Assembly (NCBI GenBank): GCA_016630955.3
Contig: CM049994.1
Location: forward strand, 806,001 to 870,000
DNA: 64,000 nucleotides
DNA from: Didymella arachidicola
Lineage: Eukaryota; Ascomycota; Dothideomycetes; Pleosporales; Didymellaceae
Reading direction: 5' to 3'
Made by a program: the position numbers and the translations under genes. The stretch's first letter is position 1. Every line of letters begins with the position of its first letter. Below the pieces are notes generated by a model. It was not told where the DNA came from, did no database searches, and saw only the letters and a program-made list of their open reading frames with translations. Positions 22,629 through 34,194 of the stretch are shown here, piece by piece.

Positions 22629-25600
22629 CTTGTGCTCCAGAGAAGTCGGAGGGGTCTGTCGGCTAAAGTACGTCTACTGAAAGATAGGCATGTACGGCAT
22701 GTGGTATATCGATCTGCTTGAGGTATTGCCCCACACGTCCCCAGTCGATATGTCTGTACTACCGAACCTTCAAGGTCGGAGTGTGTACCGGCTGATGCGC
22801 TTCCCGGAGCGTTGGAGGGTATAGCTGAGCGATGTATCGTTCGATATTGTGATTGCGGTGCGGCTTGTCTATGCGGCAGATGAAACTCGTGACAGCGATT
22901 TTCTTTAGATCCAAATGAGTGTTGCAGGGCCAGAGCGAAACGCTGGAATGACGTCGAAGAAATTAAGCCAAACACAAAATGTGTGTCAAGCGGTCGAAAA
23001 GGGAATGACTGGGGCGGATTCGGATCTAGAAACCCAGGAGGACCAAAGCAACAGAATGAGTGACGGGTGTTGCACGACGAAGTATGAGCAGCCGTTGCGG
23101 CACAGAGAAGGTGGCTGCAGGAACCACAAGTAAACGAGGTCTCGAAAGCGGCTCCTGGTTTGGGGCCGCCAGCTTCATAGTCGTTGATCCATTGCATGGG
23201 TGCATGGGTAGACCACTGACCCCTGCAGATACGCACGCTCTAAAGCTAGCGTGCTATCCCCATCGACCTGAGAGCGCCAAGGACTAGGAACGCATGTGCG
23301 GCAGGGTTTCAATGGCGGGCCCATGCAGGGGCCTTGTAGACGGGGTCCAGGAATAAAACTCGTACGGGAATGGGCACTGGCCAGATGGGACTGCAGTACA
23401 GCCAACGCCGTGCTCGGCCATCCTGATTTGCGAGAATTCGGAAGGTCGTTGCATTGCATACCCACAGCTTGTGCAAGGTATTGGTCGTTCAAGCGCGCTT
23501 CAAGGTGGCGTGCGCGAGGCGGCACAGTCAAGTCTCTGACCGGTACGCGGTACGGGATTGGACTTGAAGCCTGGAGACGTATGGAAATCTGCAGTGATAA
23601 CAGTGTTCTGTAACGGATCTCAGGTTGGATGGCGCCCCACGCACACACGCACGCAGTAATCACAACTTGGCGAGATTACTGCTCACTTACCATGAGCGTT
23701 CCAGGAGACTAAGGGTAGTCCTTTGGTCTGACAGGACCTCTCCTTCGTGGCACGCAACGTCAGCATATCATAGTCGCCCCTTCGTCAACAGTGAGATGTA
23801 TCTCCAGTTCCTCGATGCTGAGTGGACGATGCGCCTTTTTCAAGCGAGCGGGAACCCACAATTCAGCTCCCAATGGCCATCGTGGACGCGCACGCTTGAG
23901 GGTGAGCACTGAGCACTGGACTGGCACCCGCATCGGCTTTCTCCGATCATCGAAAGAGCGTTTAGCACCGAGTTCTCTGCGGCATCACTGTTGAGCTTGT
24001 CACCGCTGTGGTGCACCAGCCGTTGTGGCGTAGTGCGTCATCGTTCATGCAACACTCGCTGCGTCCAGAAGCTGCCTTAAACGGCCCAAGTCTGGGGCTA
24101 GATAAACGAGCGATAAACGCGTAAGGGAGTAAGGTCTGGGTGTCGAGGAAGGATTGCTGCTGTGGTCTGGTCCATACTGTGGATTCCTACGCTGATGAAG
24201 GGGCGGACGAAAGGGAACTTCAGCCGGACTGATTCGAGACTAGCGTCAAGAGTGCCCCGAAGAACATGGGTACAACATCGAGCAAATGTTACACTCTTCA
24301 CCAACACTTCATCGACATCCATCTCTCAGCGGAAATTTGCCTTGAGTGAGTTTCCTGCCGCACACCTTGACGTTCATCTCCTAGCCCAGAAGGCATTGCA
24401 AAGCACCCAGCACCCAAAGGTTGCTCTCTGTCGCAAGACGCACGGAGACAAATTCCTGCTCTCTCAGCATGCATGCAGATACGCCGTCAATTTATGACTT
24501 TTACAATGCCTACAATTCCAAGCGTTTCCATCTCTCGGCGAGCTTGTCGCAGCTCACTTAGCGATCCAGGTGAAACACTGATGAGGAAAATAAGTGCCAC
24601 CCGTCTCTGATTGGGTATTCCAGATACGGATGTCCACTAACGCCTGGTCTCACCAACCGAATCATCCGTCTGTCCCAACAACGGCTCTCGTGCACTTGGG
24701 CGGGGTGCTCTCCGTTGCTGAAAGAGTTTGGCCGTCGGGCCGTCTTCCGAAAGTGGTTACGCCTCAAGCTACAAATGTCATCCATTGCGACGGTTCTTCG
24801 CTTGCATCAAGGCATGATCTGTACAAGGTCGACCAAAATTTTGACTGCCCCAGACTCAAGTAGACTGGATTATTCAGGATCCCTCGACAGCAACGAAGCG
24901 ATCGCTTTTAAGGCGGCGATTGCATGTCGAAGTTTGACATGCCTGGGCGGGCGTCTGGATTTGTTCGAACAATGTGGTCCTTTTCGAACCAACAGTGGCT
25001 AGACGGCCATTTCGAGCGTACCATAGTGTATTGTCGCTTAAGACAATGCCAAAATATCTCGATGCCTTTCATCCCAACGGTTGCAGGCTCTTAGTAGAAC
25101 GCCAGACCTCACCAAGGTCCTGCGAAGTTTCATCTCGCCCATAATGTAGTCCATTGCTGGACAATGGCATATGCAGTCGCTTCTTGTGGACATCAGCCTC
25201 CTGAGCCAGAACATTGATACACTTGAGCATCAGAGCCATACGTCTGGCTCTTGGCACTGAACGCTGCTGGCAACTTCCAAAGCAAGGTGCTGGTGCACGA
25301 CCAGAGCTCGTGTATCTTTCGGCATCTACCGACCCTGCTCACTGGTTCTCCGGACTTCACACATGGGTTGGGGTGACACAACAGCTCTCGTCGACGACGG
25401 TCACTTGTAGGTTCGACTCATCAATTATAGTGTCGTCGCGGCTGGCGATCCTGAGCGGAAAGGCATCGGGCCGGACGCGCTCGTCGTTAGTTGCAGGCTG
25501 CATCCATCTACGGCGGACACGCATATCGCATACTTGCACAAAGACATGCAGAAAGACACCGACACTTCATAAAACGATGCCTGCTCACGGATAAAATCAC

Positions 25601-28231
25601 GTTTCGACTACTGCTGCCTAATCAAGTGCGAAGTTGCCCATGCTGCACATTAGACATTGAAGCACCCATTCTCGGAACCAGTATTTGTTTTATACCCATC
25701 ACCTCAACGCCAATCTCCACATCAAGGCAGCTGATGTTCTTTGCATCTTCCAGAAGAGTGGCTGCTGTACGCCGTAATATCGTACCGTCCGTTGTCATCC
25801 CCTGTTACGACCTCTGCCGTTACGAGCTGGCTCGCACCCCACCTTGTGCGCAATTCCTCCCCACAGCTTTGGTCACCCCAAGCGAGCTTCCTTTGACAGT
25901 TCGATACTTGACTGTAAGCCACGTCATTTCCTGCAATGGCCTGAATATCGCCTGTTGCAACGAATCAGATTCAGCCTTGATCCGGACCTTCCATGCAACG
26001 ACAGTTCATGCCGCAGAACTTTATCCGCTATGGCATCAAGAAAGCCAGGACGCAGGCACGTTCTGCATCGAGGCAGCTACGGTGGCGCTTACCCTTTTTG
26101 GACTCACTCCGCAACCCGCTCCCGGAGGATGTACACAGTACGCTCGACCCGCGTCGGCACAGCTCGGACCTTCAGTGACATTACACATCAGCCTCCTGTC
26201 ATAGCTGTGCGTCGTGAAAGCAGACTTCAGCGTACGCAAAGTGATAGTTGTCGACTCAATAGACAGCTGTCGACAAATTCCAAAACTAAAACGCAAGTGT
26301 CAAACGCAACGTATTCGTTTGTAGGTCTTGAAACATGAGAGAATTTAGCCTCGTGCGCGGCTCTAGGTTCCCGAAAAAACCTACTAGTAGGTTTCGACCA
26401 TGCGCTTGCGCACGAGTCGCGCCCCGCAGCCTGGAAACACCGCAAAGCACGACACCAGCAGCACAGCAGTCTAACCGAAAACTCCCAGTATTAGTAGCTA
26501 GGCTACCAGACAATTGGAAGCACCATGTCCGACACGCGACCAACCATGTCAGTGTCACCGCTGAAAAAGAGCCCTCCATGTCAAAATGCCTTCTTTGGGC
26601 GCTGTTTGAGGCAATCAGTAGAGCTACGGTGTAGATTGCGATTCAGCTTACCGTCGCTCATTTTCCCGAAGGAAGAAGTGTTCGGCGACTCATGGCGGCA
26701 CAGTCGATCACGTCCCTGCGGCGCCTGCCACGTTGATAACATGCATGATCGAGGAGTATAAAGCAATAGGAGGATAGCAGGGTCCGACCGAGAAAGAGCC
26801 AAATGGTTGGTGGCGAAAAGGGGAAGAGAGCGACAACAACAGTAATTTCGACACTGAAGCCAACGTTTGCCGGCCGACCATGATATGGTCTCGGTACTTT
26901 CGGTGCGACTACTCGACGTCAAGTGCCAGTGTCTCCAACATCTTGCCCACCATGCTGCCATATCATTTTAGTTGAGCACTAGAAGGTCGGTGAATACCAG
27001 AAGGGCGATCATCATCAGCCCTGTGACAGGGCGAATACCCACTCCCGATTTAAGCAACACTAAGAGGAGCACTAGGAGACTATCGACTCGGGAGCTATCC
27101 AACGCAATCTCCCACCAGAACATGTGCGCATATGCTGCATTCGCACAGCGATGCAAACCCAGTCGTACGTTTGCGAAATGGTTTTCGTAGAGACTCCCAT
27201 TTGACCAAGCCGAGTACGATGAGAGGAGATCATCACGATAAGGCCAACTGCGACAAAGGGGTCTACCTATTGTCTCCCGAGCCTAATGCGAGACTCCAAA
27301 GCTTTATCGACTAGCCATTCAGCCACGATGTCACCCAGTAGATCATTATCAGCCCTGCAGCAAGGCTCGTGAGCTCTCCGCACTCGCCCAGCACGAGTCA
27401 CAGAGAGCACCGCAATTACAATTCAGCAATACCCGAGCATGCTTCGATTACGATCTGCTTCATCGTGCGCTGGCGTGCTCCCGCAGTCAGCCTACAGATC
27501 AGAGGAAGGGAATGCTTCCTTGCAGTGTGAAACAGTTGAACCGATCAAGTTCCTGCATCACATTCGATCGATCGAGGGTCACGCACCTATCGTGGTCAGG
27601 AATCTCAGGCAGTCATTTGTCACATCTAAATGCACAGCTAAGTGCACCACGAATTTGCGAATCTGCGAACTAAATCTCGTGTCTTACAAGGGACACGATA
27701 GTTAGCACTTCTGAACAGGTTACTTGTAGCATAACACACGCTGCTGCAACCGGGCTGTAGAACAGCTGCAACCAATATGTAGACCAAGTTCTGTAATCTG
27801 CCATGTGGCTACAGGGAAGCTTTTCAGTCCTGTACAGTCAGCTCTGCTGTTAAAAATCCTACAGCTATTTCTTCTCATACTGAACTCTGCAAAACTTGGC
27901 ATCGAACACGGTCAGCCGCAGAAATACGTCAACGATCAAGCCGATGCAGGGCCTCTGCTGCTCTCACTGATGCTTGAAACTGGGTAGGAGAGGGAGGCTT
28001 CTGCAGCCAAAGCCATGCCATTGTACAAAGATTTTGACTGACTGCCTCGAATCCTTTGCAATTGGGGAGTATCTTTTCAATCCCAGGTTGCCGCATATTG
28101 GAATTCCATGATGGCTCTGGGCCAGATCTTCATTCATTCAATTTGAAACTACATAATACGTCACGCAGAGAAAGAGTTGAAATCAACACTGTCTCCCAGC
28201 AGATGATCCGTCTTCTTTCTTCACGATAAGT
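22629..28231. other. gene desert of about 5.6 kb
   Basis: No frame here has recognisable domains, coding composition or splice-compatible partners on either strand. Base composition looks balanced rather than AT-rich, so it is not an obvious RIP-degraded repeat. An 18-bp perfect palindrome lies at 26377-26394. The left end should hold the receptor promoter. Long non-coding transcripts cannot be excluded from sequence alone. Confidence 0.4.
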
Positions 28232-31200
28232 CTACCTCACGACCTCAGCGTCTACATCCTTATTCCAGCTTGGCTTAACAAACCTCTGGAACCACTGCAT
28301 TACGTTAACCTGCTGCTGCTGCTGCTGCTGCGTCGCCGCAGATCCACCAGCTGTCGGAACCCATGAGAGCCGAGGGGTCTTTCCGCTGAAGTGGTTTTTA
28401 TTTGCAGCCTGGAGCGTAGCGTCGAGGCCCTCGAGCGGCGCGCTTCCCACAAAAGAAGGCTCGAGGTTTTGACGTATATCCGCATATGGATCCTCCGCAA
28501 ATCCATCGTCAACGAGAGTACCATCGGTCGGACTGCTGAGCATGCGGTTAGGGTCAAGACCGCCACTCGCAAGGATGCTCAGAAGTTCAGGGTCTGCAAG
28601 GCTGGCTACAGGGGCGTCGACTTCTTCGAATGTTGGGGGGCTGGTGCTATCGACTAGTTTGCCTGGTGCAGCTAGGCCGTTGAGTTGGTTGTTTGGGTCT
28701 AGGTTGAAGCCGCTCACATTAATTTTCGTTGCGTCGTCGAGTTCGGGGCCGATGCTCTGCACTCCGGGTACACCAGTAAAACCCTGGCGTTTGGCGTAGC
28801 GCATGCTTCGTGTTCCGATTGTCGAGGCACCGAATCCTTTCAGCAATGCTTCCTTGGTGTTGTCACTCAGATTCTCGAGGTCAGAATTAATAACGCCGGC
28901 CATGGCATCGACGTTGTTGTTCTCGACCGCATCCGAGGAGTGGTAAATGAGCCCAGCTAGCTCTGACTGTTTCGACTCATCCAGCTCGCTCAAAAGCTGG
29001 AGTGCTTCAGTGTTGCTACGCTTCTTCAGCTTGTCTCCTAGACTGGACAAAAGGTCCGCGGGTACGGTGCTAGTGATTGTCGATGCGACACCAGCAGCAT
29101 CAGGAACGACAGCCGCCCCACCAACGACGGGACCAGTGACGGACGATGCAACTTTGTCGACTACTGGAAGTCCAGGAACCGCATCGGTTGCGATGGATGT
29201 AATTCCACCAAGACCTGACAAGTCTGCGGGTGCAGGAAGAATACCGTCGACATCTGGGGCGGCGATAGCAGGAGCGATGCCTCCTGTCAGACTGCTCACT
29301 TCGGGCAAGCCAGCTGGAGCAGGAAGAATAATAGAAAGCTCTGGTGTAGCGAGCGAAGGGATAATATCACTGGCTAGACCACCAACATCTGGTGATGTAG
29401 CTAGCGCTGGAAGAATGCTGGAGGCTTCTGTAGTAATAACGTCAGATAAACCAGGGAGCGCAGGGAGGACGCTAGGTAGATCTGGTTCAGGCAGCGAAGG
29501 TACAACACCATCAACAAGACTGCTGAGGCCAGGTGCGATGGTCGGGAGAACATCCGCAACAACCGGGGCAGGCAGCGAAGGAACGATGCCCGCGATATCC
29601 GATGCAGGCAAGCTCGACACGATTCCGCCAACACCGCCAACGCCAGTAGCCACTGCAGGCAGTGGAGGCAGCGGCAGCGGCAGCGATGATGGAGGATTGA
29701 CACTTGGTAGTGTAGGAACGATCTTTGGAAGAGACCTCGTTGCGCCGGGAAGAACCAAGCTAAGAGCTTCGTTCATTTTGATCAGAACTTTGTTGAGAAT
29801 ATCGATATTTTCAGCAGTCGCAGCTAAAGAGGGTTTGCTTCCTGGCTTAGGCTGAGCGATGGATTTGGACAACTGGCGCTTTCCAACTACGCCCCTTGTA
29901 CCAGGGACCTGGAAGGGGAGCTTGACAGCGGATACGGCAGGCAGAGCAGGGGCAGCTAATGCAGGCGCTGCAAGTTCTGGAGCTGGACGCACAGGTGCTG
30001 CGGCAGGGAGGGTTGGAGCAGCGACGGGAGGAGCGACTGCAGGAATCGTTGGTACTGCCACAGGTGGCGCCGCAGCGAGTGTGTCCGCAGCAATGGGCAG
30101 TGTGGGTAGAGCCTCAGGGAGACCAGTGATGGCAGGAGCGGCGGGGAGTACATCTGCGAGGCCTGAAGTCGGTAGACCACTGATTGCGTCGGTCGGCACA
30201 TCAGTGAATGCGCCTGTCAAAGCGGCAGGGCCCTCATTAGGCAAGAAATCCTCGGCAGGCAGCTGCGAGGCGACGTCAGACACTGTGGGAAGAACAAGTG
30301 GAATATCAGGGAAGGCTTGAATGGGGAAGCCGGCACCAAAAGCGTCAGTTGGTAGGGCAGGTGCAGGCAGATTGACAAGCAGACCGCTCTGAATGCTGTC
30401 AAGGACATCGGGGCTCTTGAAAGAATCTTCTCCTACCTCGGGGATCGGCAGAACGTCAGATACAACGTCTGTTGACGCAGCAGGAGCAGGGAGGGTCGAT
30501 GCAACATCGTCAGCATCGACCCAGTCGTCAGGCACCGGGATATCCCACCAGTTGAGGTCTGTGGGAAGTGCGACAGGAGGGGCAGCAAGATTATCCGCAG
30601 GATCAACAGGCAGATCAATAGGCACGCCATTCTCGTCTAGATCAGGCCAAGGGATGTTAAGGATATCGTCTGGGATAGGCAGATCAACCTCATCGCCGAG
30701 TGAAGAAGCGGCAGGAAGAGCGGCAGCGACATCTGGAGGTGCGGAAATGTCCTCGAAACCCTCAGGGACAGGGATGTCGAACAGGTCAGTAGGTATTGGC
30801 ACATCAAGCAAGTAGGTTGGTAGCGGCAAATCGAGAAGGCCAGTTGGGACAGGAACGTCAGGGAGGTCAGTCAGCACTGATGTATCGGAGAGATCGGTTG
30901 AGATTGGTGCATCGAGCAAGTCCGTAGGTACAATTGTGCTTAGAGGATCAGCTGGAATGAGCGAATCAAGGAAGTCGGTAGGGACAATCACATCGGCCAG
31001 CTCGGCCGGCACAGGTACGTCCAGCAGATCGGTTGGGATCGGTACGTCAAACAGGTCGGTCGCGACGGTGAGAAGATCTGTTGGCAGCGCGAGAGTAGGA
31101 GCAGGGTTAGGGAGGAGAAGGCCAGCTACATCTGTAGGAAAGTCAAGCGGGACACCAATATCGTCCAGATCAGGCACGGGTACATTTAGCACATCATCTG

Positions 31201-32725
31201 GGATGGTAAAGTCCTCGAGATCTGGAAGTTCGCCGGTAACGTCTGGTGCAAAGGTCTCAGGGATGTCGGAAAAGGGCCAATCAGGCAGGTCGTCCAGAAA
31301 GTCACCGAATGCGTCAAGGCTGGTAGGCAGCGTTGCCGGGACAGCGGCTGTAGCGTCTGCGACAGCATCATCGAGGCCTGTGGGCAGCGCTTCAGAGATA
31401 GCTATCACAACGTCTGGAACAGATACGTTGAGTATGTCCTCTGGGATAGCGACATCGTCAAGGCTCGACGCAGGGAGATCAGAGAACGGCGGCGACTCAA
31501 ATGCAGCCCAGTCAATCCCCTGGACGTCATCTGGGACAGGTACATTCAGTATCTCCTCCGGGAGAGCTGATGTGAGATCTGACGAGGCAGGCGGGGTAGT
31601 GAGTGGCGACTCAGGCAGAGCTGGTACTGGAATATCGACCAGCAGGTCGTCCGTAGGAAGAACGTCTGGCGCCGTCACAGAAGGCAACGCCAGGTTTGGT
31701 AGCGTGATGTCAGGAATTGGCAGCGGCAGTGCGTCAATTGGAAGCGCAGGGACATCGAAGGGCAGCTCTGGTGTAGTAGGCTCAACGGTAGAGACGGCAT
31801 CAGACATCGCAGAACCGACACCGGGGATCAGCGCGATGAGATCATTTATAGCTTCCACTATAGGTGTAATTATCGCCAACATGCTGTTGGTGTCGACGCC
31901 TGCGGTATCCTGCCTCTTAGTAAAAGGCAGATCCTTCGCGATTGAGTTGATTGGGATAGGGTCGACAAGCAAGTCGATCAAAGAGTCAATCGCGTCGGTC
32001 GTCGTAGCGGCAGCAGCATCGGAGAGAGCCTCGGTAGGCAACAGCGGGTCGATGAATATCTCAGGTGTCTCTGTTGGCAGCAATGGGTGGGGTAAGATAC
32101 CAGATAAAGGAGGGGCGAAGTTGCCAGGTAGGGAGTTGAGCAAAGTGTGGATGACTGTCAATAACGGCTGCACGACAGCGTTGAATGTGCTGATGGGTAC
32201 AGTTGCTTCATCGGGGAAATCTGGAAAGAACGGCTCCGAAATAAGGTCATCGTCGCCATAGGGTACTTCGGTGGGCGGCGGAAGGTCAATGACCTCGAGA
32301 CTGTTGGTATCGGGCAGGTCGGAGGGCTCAGCATCCTGCGTATCCAAAGGTGGTAGCTCGGTTTCCACAGGAAGGATGCCCGGCAAGATTAAAGGAAGAA
32401 TGTTTGCCTCGGGGTCCAGGATGGAAGGAGCGTCTGTTGGGAGTACATCCTCGACAGCGCCTGTGGCGCTTTCGAGCGCGGAAGCAATGGTCGCGATGGC
32501 ATCTTCAACGGCATCAGTAACGTCTTCGACTGCAGACTCCACCGCAGGCTGGACAATAGTACCGACGACCGTGACAGATGAGGCGTCGAGAGCAGAAACG
32601 AGTGAAAGTGGGCTCGGTGTCACGTTCGGTGCAAGTTTGCTGACCGAAGGAACAACTTGGGGCAAGGCCAGGCCATAAGGCAAAGAAGCAATCAGCAGCG
32701 CTGCCGCTGCAGTTCGGTGAGACAT
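28232..32725 (-). CDS. large secreted low-complexity repeat protein with Lys-Arg sites
   Basis: Intronless frame of 1497 residues from the ATG at 32725. I chose this start because it opens with a classical signal peptide, MSHRTAAAALLIASLPYGLA, cleaved near LA|LPQ; an in-frame ATG 21 codons upstream would hide it. The body is rich in Pro, Leu, Asp, Ala and Val and is built from degenerate repeats: PTDLLDVPVP-type units of about 12 residues (30755-31100) and DDILNVPVPDLD-type units elsewhere. Four Lys-Arg dipeptides (about residues 270, 949, 1235 and 1312) fit Kex2 processing; three are followed by Gln. The end carries seven Gln (CAG repeat) and a short tail, MQWFQRFVKPSWNKD. I know no family for it. 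A cell-wall or extracellular matrix role is guesswork. No GPI signal is visible. Confidence 0.8.
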   Translation of the reverse strand: MSHRTAAAALLIASLPYGLALPQVVPSVSKLAPNVTPSPLSLVSALDASSVTVVGTIVQPAVESAVEDVTDAVEDAIATIASALESATGAVEDVLPTDAPSILDPEANILPLILPGILPVETELPPLDTQDAEPSDLPDTNSLEVIDLPPPTEVPYGDDDLISEPFFPDFPDEATVPISTFNAVVQPLLTVIHTLLNSLPGNFAPPLSGILPHPLLPTETPEIFIDPLLPTEALSDAAAATTTDAIDSLIDLLVDPIPINSIAKDLPFTKRQDTAGVDTNSMLAIITPIVEAINDLIALIPGVGSAMSDAVSTVEPTTPELPFDVPALPIDALPLPIPDITLPNLALPSVTAPDVLPTDDLLVDIPVPALPESPLTTPPASSDLTSALPEEILNVPVPDDVQGIDWAAFESPPFSDLPASSLDDVAIPEDILNVSVPDVVIAISEALPTGLDDAVADATAAVPATLPTSLDAFGDFLDDLPDWPFSDIPETFAPDVTGELPDLEDFTIPDDVLNVPVPDLDDIGVPLDFPTDVAGLLLPNPAPTLALPTDLLTVATDLFDVPIPTDLLDVPVPAELADVIVPTDFLDSLIPADPLSTIVPTDLLDAPISTDLSDTSVLTDLPDVPVPTGLLDLPLPTYLLDVPIPTDLFDIPVPEGFEDISAPPDVAAALPAASSLGDEVDLPIPDDILNIPWPDLDENGVPIDLPVDPADNLAAPPVALPTDLNWWDIPVPDDWVDADDVASTLPAPAASTDVVSDVLPIPEVGEDSFKSPDVLDSIQSGLLVNLPAPALPTDAFGAGFPIQAFPDIPLVLPTVSDVASQLPAEDFLPNEGPAALTGAFTDVPTDAISGLPTSGLADVLPAAPAITGLPEALPTLPIAADTLAAAPPVAVPTIPAVAPPVAAPTLPAAAPVRPAPELAAPALAAPALPAVSAVKLPFQVPGTRGVVGKRQLSKSIAQPKPGSKPSLAATAENIDILNKVLIKMNEALSLVLPGATRSLPKIVPTLPSVNPPSSLPLPLPPLPAVATGVGGVGGIVSSLPASDIAGIVPSLPAPVVADVLPTIAPGLSSLVDGVVPSLPEPDLPSVLPALPGLSDVITTEASSILPALATSPDVGGLASDIIPSLATPELSIILPAPAGLPEVSSLTGGIAPAIAAPDVDGILPAPADLSGLGGITSIATDAVPGLPVVDKVASSVTGPVVGGAAVVPDAAGVASTITSTVPADLLSSLGDKLKKRSNTEALQLLSELDESKQSELAGLIYHSSDAVENNNVDAMAGVINSDLENLSDNTKEALLKGFGASTIGTRSMRYAKRQGFTGVPGVQSIGPELDDATKINVSGFNLDPNNQLNGLAAPGKLVDSTSPPTFEEVDAPVASLADPELLSILASGGLDPNRMLSSPTDGTLVDDGFAEDPYADIRQNLEPSFVGSAPLEGLDATLQAANKNHFSGKTPRLSWVPTAGGSAATQQQQQQQVNVMQWFQRFVKPSWNKDVDAEVVR
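28310..28330. repeat. (CTG)7 trinucleotide repeat
   Basis: Seven perfect CTG units on the plus strand, read as CAG and encoding a seven-Gln run near the C-terminus of the secreted repeat protein. Likely length-polymorphic. Confidence 0.9.
30755..31100 (-). repeat. degenerate ~36-bp tandem repeats inside the secreted protein
   Basis: Successive units encode variations of PTDLLDVPVP (for example VPIPTDLLDVPVP, VPTDFLDSLIP, STDLSDTSVL, LPTYLLDVPIPTDLFD). On the plus strand the recurring core resembles GTCCAGCAGATCGGTTGGGA with substitutions. Units are about 33-39 bp. They are clearly related but diverged, so unit number is hard to fix by eye. Confidence 0.7.
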
Positions 32726-33650
32726 ATTGGCGAGGAAACCTGCCCACACCAGCGTCAACATCCACCCGGGTGAGACATCGAGTATCATATAGTCAAGGCT
32801 GTGGCGTCATGGTGCTCGCACCAAGCATTCCTCGCGTCGCGCGGGGCGTACTGATGCTTGACATTCCAACTACGCGATGTTCAGCATACTAGCCAACCAG
32901 TGGGTCACAAGGATGATGCCATGAAGCAAGGAGAACGGGAGAAGTGGCTTTCGTTATTGCTAGCAGTTTCGAAGGGCTTGGCTTGAAGACAAGCTGGTAA
33001 AAAAGGAGCGGGCCGGCGAATGAGACATACGTGAAAGTCAAGAAGGGCGATGGTTTTTCAAATCGTCCTCCTATGCCAAGACAATGCTGGATCCAACTCC
33101 GTGCTCTGGGGTTCGTACAAGAGTGCGGTGACAAGCCTGATCGTATGAGCGCTTAGCTACTAGGAGGTTGCCTGCGCAACGTGAGATCGACTTACACGCT
33201 GCCTATGTGCCAAGTCTGTACATTAAAGCCGAGACGTGCAGAGGGGTGGCATTCTTGCAAATGCATGTTCGTCCAATTCGTTCAGAGTTGACGCAAGAAC
33301 TGCACGCTGTGAGCCGCTGATCTGCAAAATGTGCATTGTGACACTGATAGACTACCTACCAGGCAACAAATGTCGTGAGGTGAATAAAACAAGCGCCAAA
33401 ACTCCCGTGTTTTCCGTGATGGTATCCAAGAAGATGCAAATGCCGTAAAAGTCGTGATTCGCGCCGAAATCGATACAGAACAGGCGACGTCATGCAGAAC
33501 ACGCGAAGCTCAGAGTGTTGCTACATGTTGCGCTGCGTTTAGAGAAGTCTTCTGCACTGAACAGAGACGCGTAAGTTATTGCCACGCGTATTCTCCAGAA
33601 AGAAGAGCGCAGGTCGTCCAAGCCGACGCGTCAATGTCGCGTGACTCACA
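32726..33650. other. intergenic: promoter of the secreted repeat protein
   Basis: 925 bases between the signal-peptide ATG at 32725 and the CDC26 stop codon. No coding or RNA gene is supported. Confidence 0.4.
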
Positions 33651-33848
33651 TCATCGGCCGCCCGTCACGCGGTCTTTCTTGCTCTTCTGAGGAACTTGCT
33701 GGCTCTTCTCAGAGTCCTGTGGAGACTGGGTGGAGGCCTGAGAAGATTGAGCCTGCTGCTTCTCCCACAGCCGGCGCTGGCGGTTGGCTTCGTAGGCTTC
33801 GATGTCGGCCTGGGTGAGCTGAATGGTGGTCGCGGGGCGTCTCAGCAT
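33651..33848 (-). CDS. CDC26: anaphase-promoting complex subunit Cdc26
   Basis: Single exon of 65 residues. It starts MLRRPATTIQLTQADIEAYE, matching the CDC26 family opening (MLRR-PT---L---DI---E), followed by a basic and Gln/Ser-rich disordered tail. Cdc26 is a tiny stabilising subunit of the APC/C: its N-terminus threads through the TPR groove of Cdc16/Apc6 and keeps the ubiquitin ligase assembled. Size fits. It is divergent from the mitochondrial-protein gene, with start codons 346 bp apart. Confidence 0.85.
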   Translation of the reverse strand: MLRRPATTIQLTQADIEAYEANRQRRLWEKQQAQSSQASTQSPQDSEKSQQVPQKSKKDRVTGGR

Positions 33849-34194
33849 CTTGAAGGTTTGGAGACTTTAGTGGCTGTTGCGGTAAATGAGTGTGGGTTCA
33901 CAGATGGAACGAAAGCAAGAAGGATTGACGAGAGTTGGTCCAAGTAGTGCGTTGATTAGTTGACGGTGGGGTGTTGCGACGAGAGCTTTGTGGGACGGAA
34001 AAGAAGAGCCGCGGGAAGAAGCGAGGAACCTTGATTTGTTTGTCAACACGTGGCGCGGTGAAGTGAGCCCGAGTAAGATGAGACGGTGAAAGTGAGTGCA
34101 CGTGGCGCGTTCGGAGGCGATCCCTGTCATGCCAAGACTCCGCGATCTCGAAATCTTGACGACGGCATCACCGCTTCTCCCATCCATTGTGGCC
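33849..34194. promoter_or_regulatory. divergent promoter CDC26 / mitochondrial-protein gene
   Basis: 346 bases between outward-facing start codons. In-frame ATGs upstream of 34195 exist (first near 34129), so the plus-strand 5' UTR or an alternative start may lie here. Confidence 0.45.

Noticed and set aside
25491..26204. 237-codon ORF in the gene desert
   Set aside because: Overlaps other long frames on both strands, random composition, no ATG-proximal context and no domain.
30936..32261. 441-codon plus-strand ORF inside the secreted repeat protein gene (and a 302-codon one at 28947-29855)
   Set aside because: Both are mirror frames of the repetitive Pro/Asp/Leu codons on the minus strand; Ser/Gly/Thr-only composition, no start context or domain. 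The minus strand has a signal peptide and coherent repeats.
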